A DNA stretch of 64,000 bases from the NCBI GenBank assembly GCA_903858115.1, contig CAIOHR010000342.1:1-64000 (forward strand). The letters run 5' to 3'. Positions 63,980 through 64,000 of this stretch are shown here, in pieces. This stretch comes from an uncultured Pirellula sp. (lineage in GTDB: Bacteria; Planctomycetota; Planctomycetia; Pirellulales; Pirellulaceae). How positions within the stretch are numbered: position 1 is the stretch's first letter; each line of letters starts with the position of its first letter. Both the position numbers and the translations under genes were made by a program. The notes below the pieces were generated by a model. The model was not told the DNA's origin, did not search any database, and worked only from the letters and a program-made list of their open reading frames with translations.

Positions 63980-64000
63980 GAGGACATCATCCTCCGAGCG

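Overview
The window looks like a chromosomal segment of a planctomycete, most likely from the Pirellulales. The main evidence is four DUF1559 genes with the planctomycete-type prepilin leader, three of them each followed by a small lipoprotein gene. DUF1570, DUF1571, NHL, PQQ-propeller, tricorn-like and HTTM proteins support this, as does the gene order secG-yicC-gmk-rpoZ-coaC-coaB. By eye the base composition is near 50% GC. I see no tRNA, rRNA, CRISPR array, transposase or phage gene. Genus and species cannot be fixed from the sequence alone.

Layout. 1-628: gene-poor DNA with strong palindromes. 0.6-12.2 kb: an NAD-dependent epimerase, a catalytically intact HtrA-type protease followed by a degenerate paralogue, a DUF1570 metallopeptidase, an NHL propeller, a STAS/anti-sigma kinase/GNAT group, a PQQ propeller and an orphan NMT1-like binding lipoprotein. 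12.2-17.2 kb, minus strand: a DUF4198-kelch protein, an overlapping three-gene set (membrane protein, HTTM protein, Tat-exported TIM-barrel protein) and a cysteine-rich repeat protein with a clear terminator. 17.5-23.5 kb: a tightly packed housekeeping operon (secG, yicC, gmk, rpoZ, coaC, coaB, bshB1) running into a metal ABC binding protein and ATPase without a permease. 23.6-24.8 kb: an MFS transporter on the minus strand.

24.8-31.3 kb is the most unusual part. A leader with two perfect hairpins, the second a textbook terminator, precedes a run of genes on one strand: a propeller, three GspF-like membrane proteins, three pseudopilin/PulK-like proteins and a DUF1559 protein. No GspE-type ATPase or secretin is present. 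It looks like an assembly platform for a pseudopilus or DUF1559 fibre.

31.3-45.4 kb: a SulP-STAS-carbonic-anhydrase fusion that has lost both zinc cysteines, CutC, a frameshifted DUF1559 gene with its lipoprotein, an alpha/beta hydrolase, a 100-bp palindromic element, a second PQQ propeller, a tricorn-like protease, a GDSL esterase, an aldose epimerase and a rhodanese. 45.4-51.1 kb, minus strand: a close-packed group of a small unknown gene, purF, ribF, a membrane-anchored MutS-like ATPase and a five-repeat helix-turn-helix-like protein. 51.7-64 kb: a CPA2 antiporter, a Tat-exported unknown, two DUF1559-lipoprotein pairs, a metallophosphoesterase, Tdh, MetG and a DUF1571 protein coupled to a small membrane protein.

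Several ORF starts were moved inward to an ATG that places a signal peptide, prepilin leader or family start correctly. All family calls come from reading motifs, without database searches.
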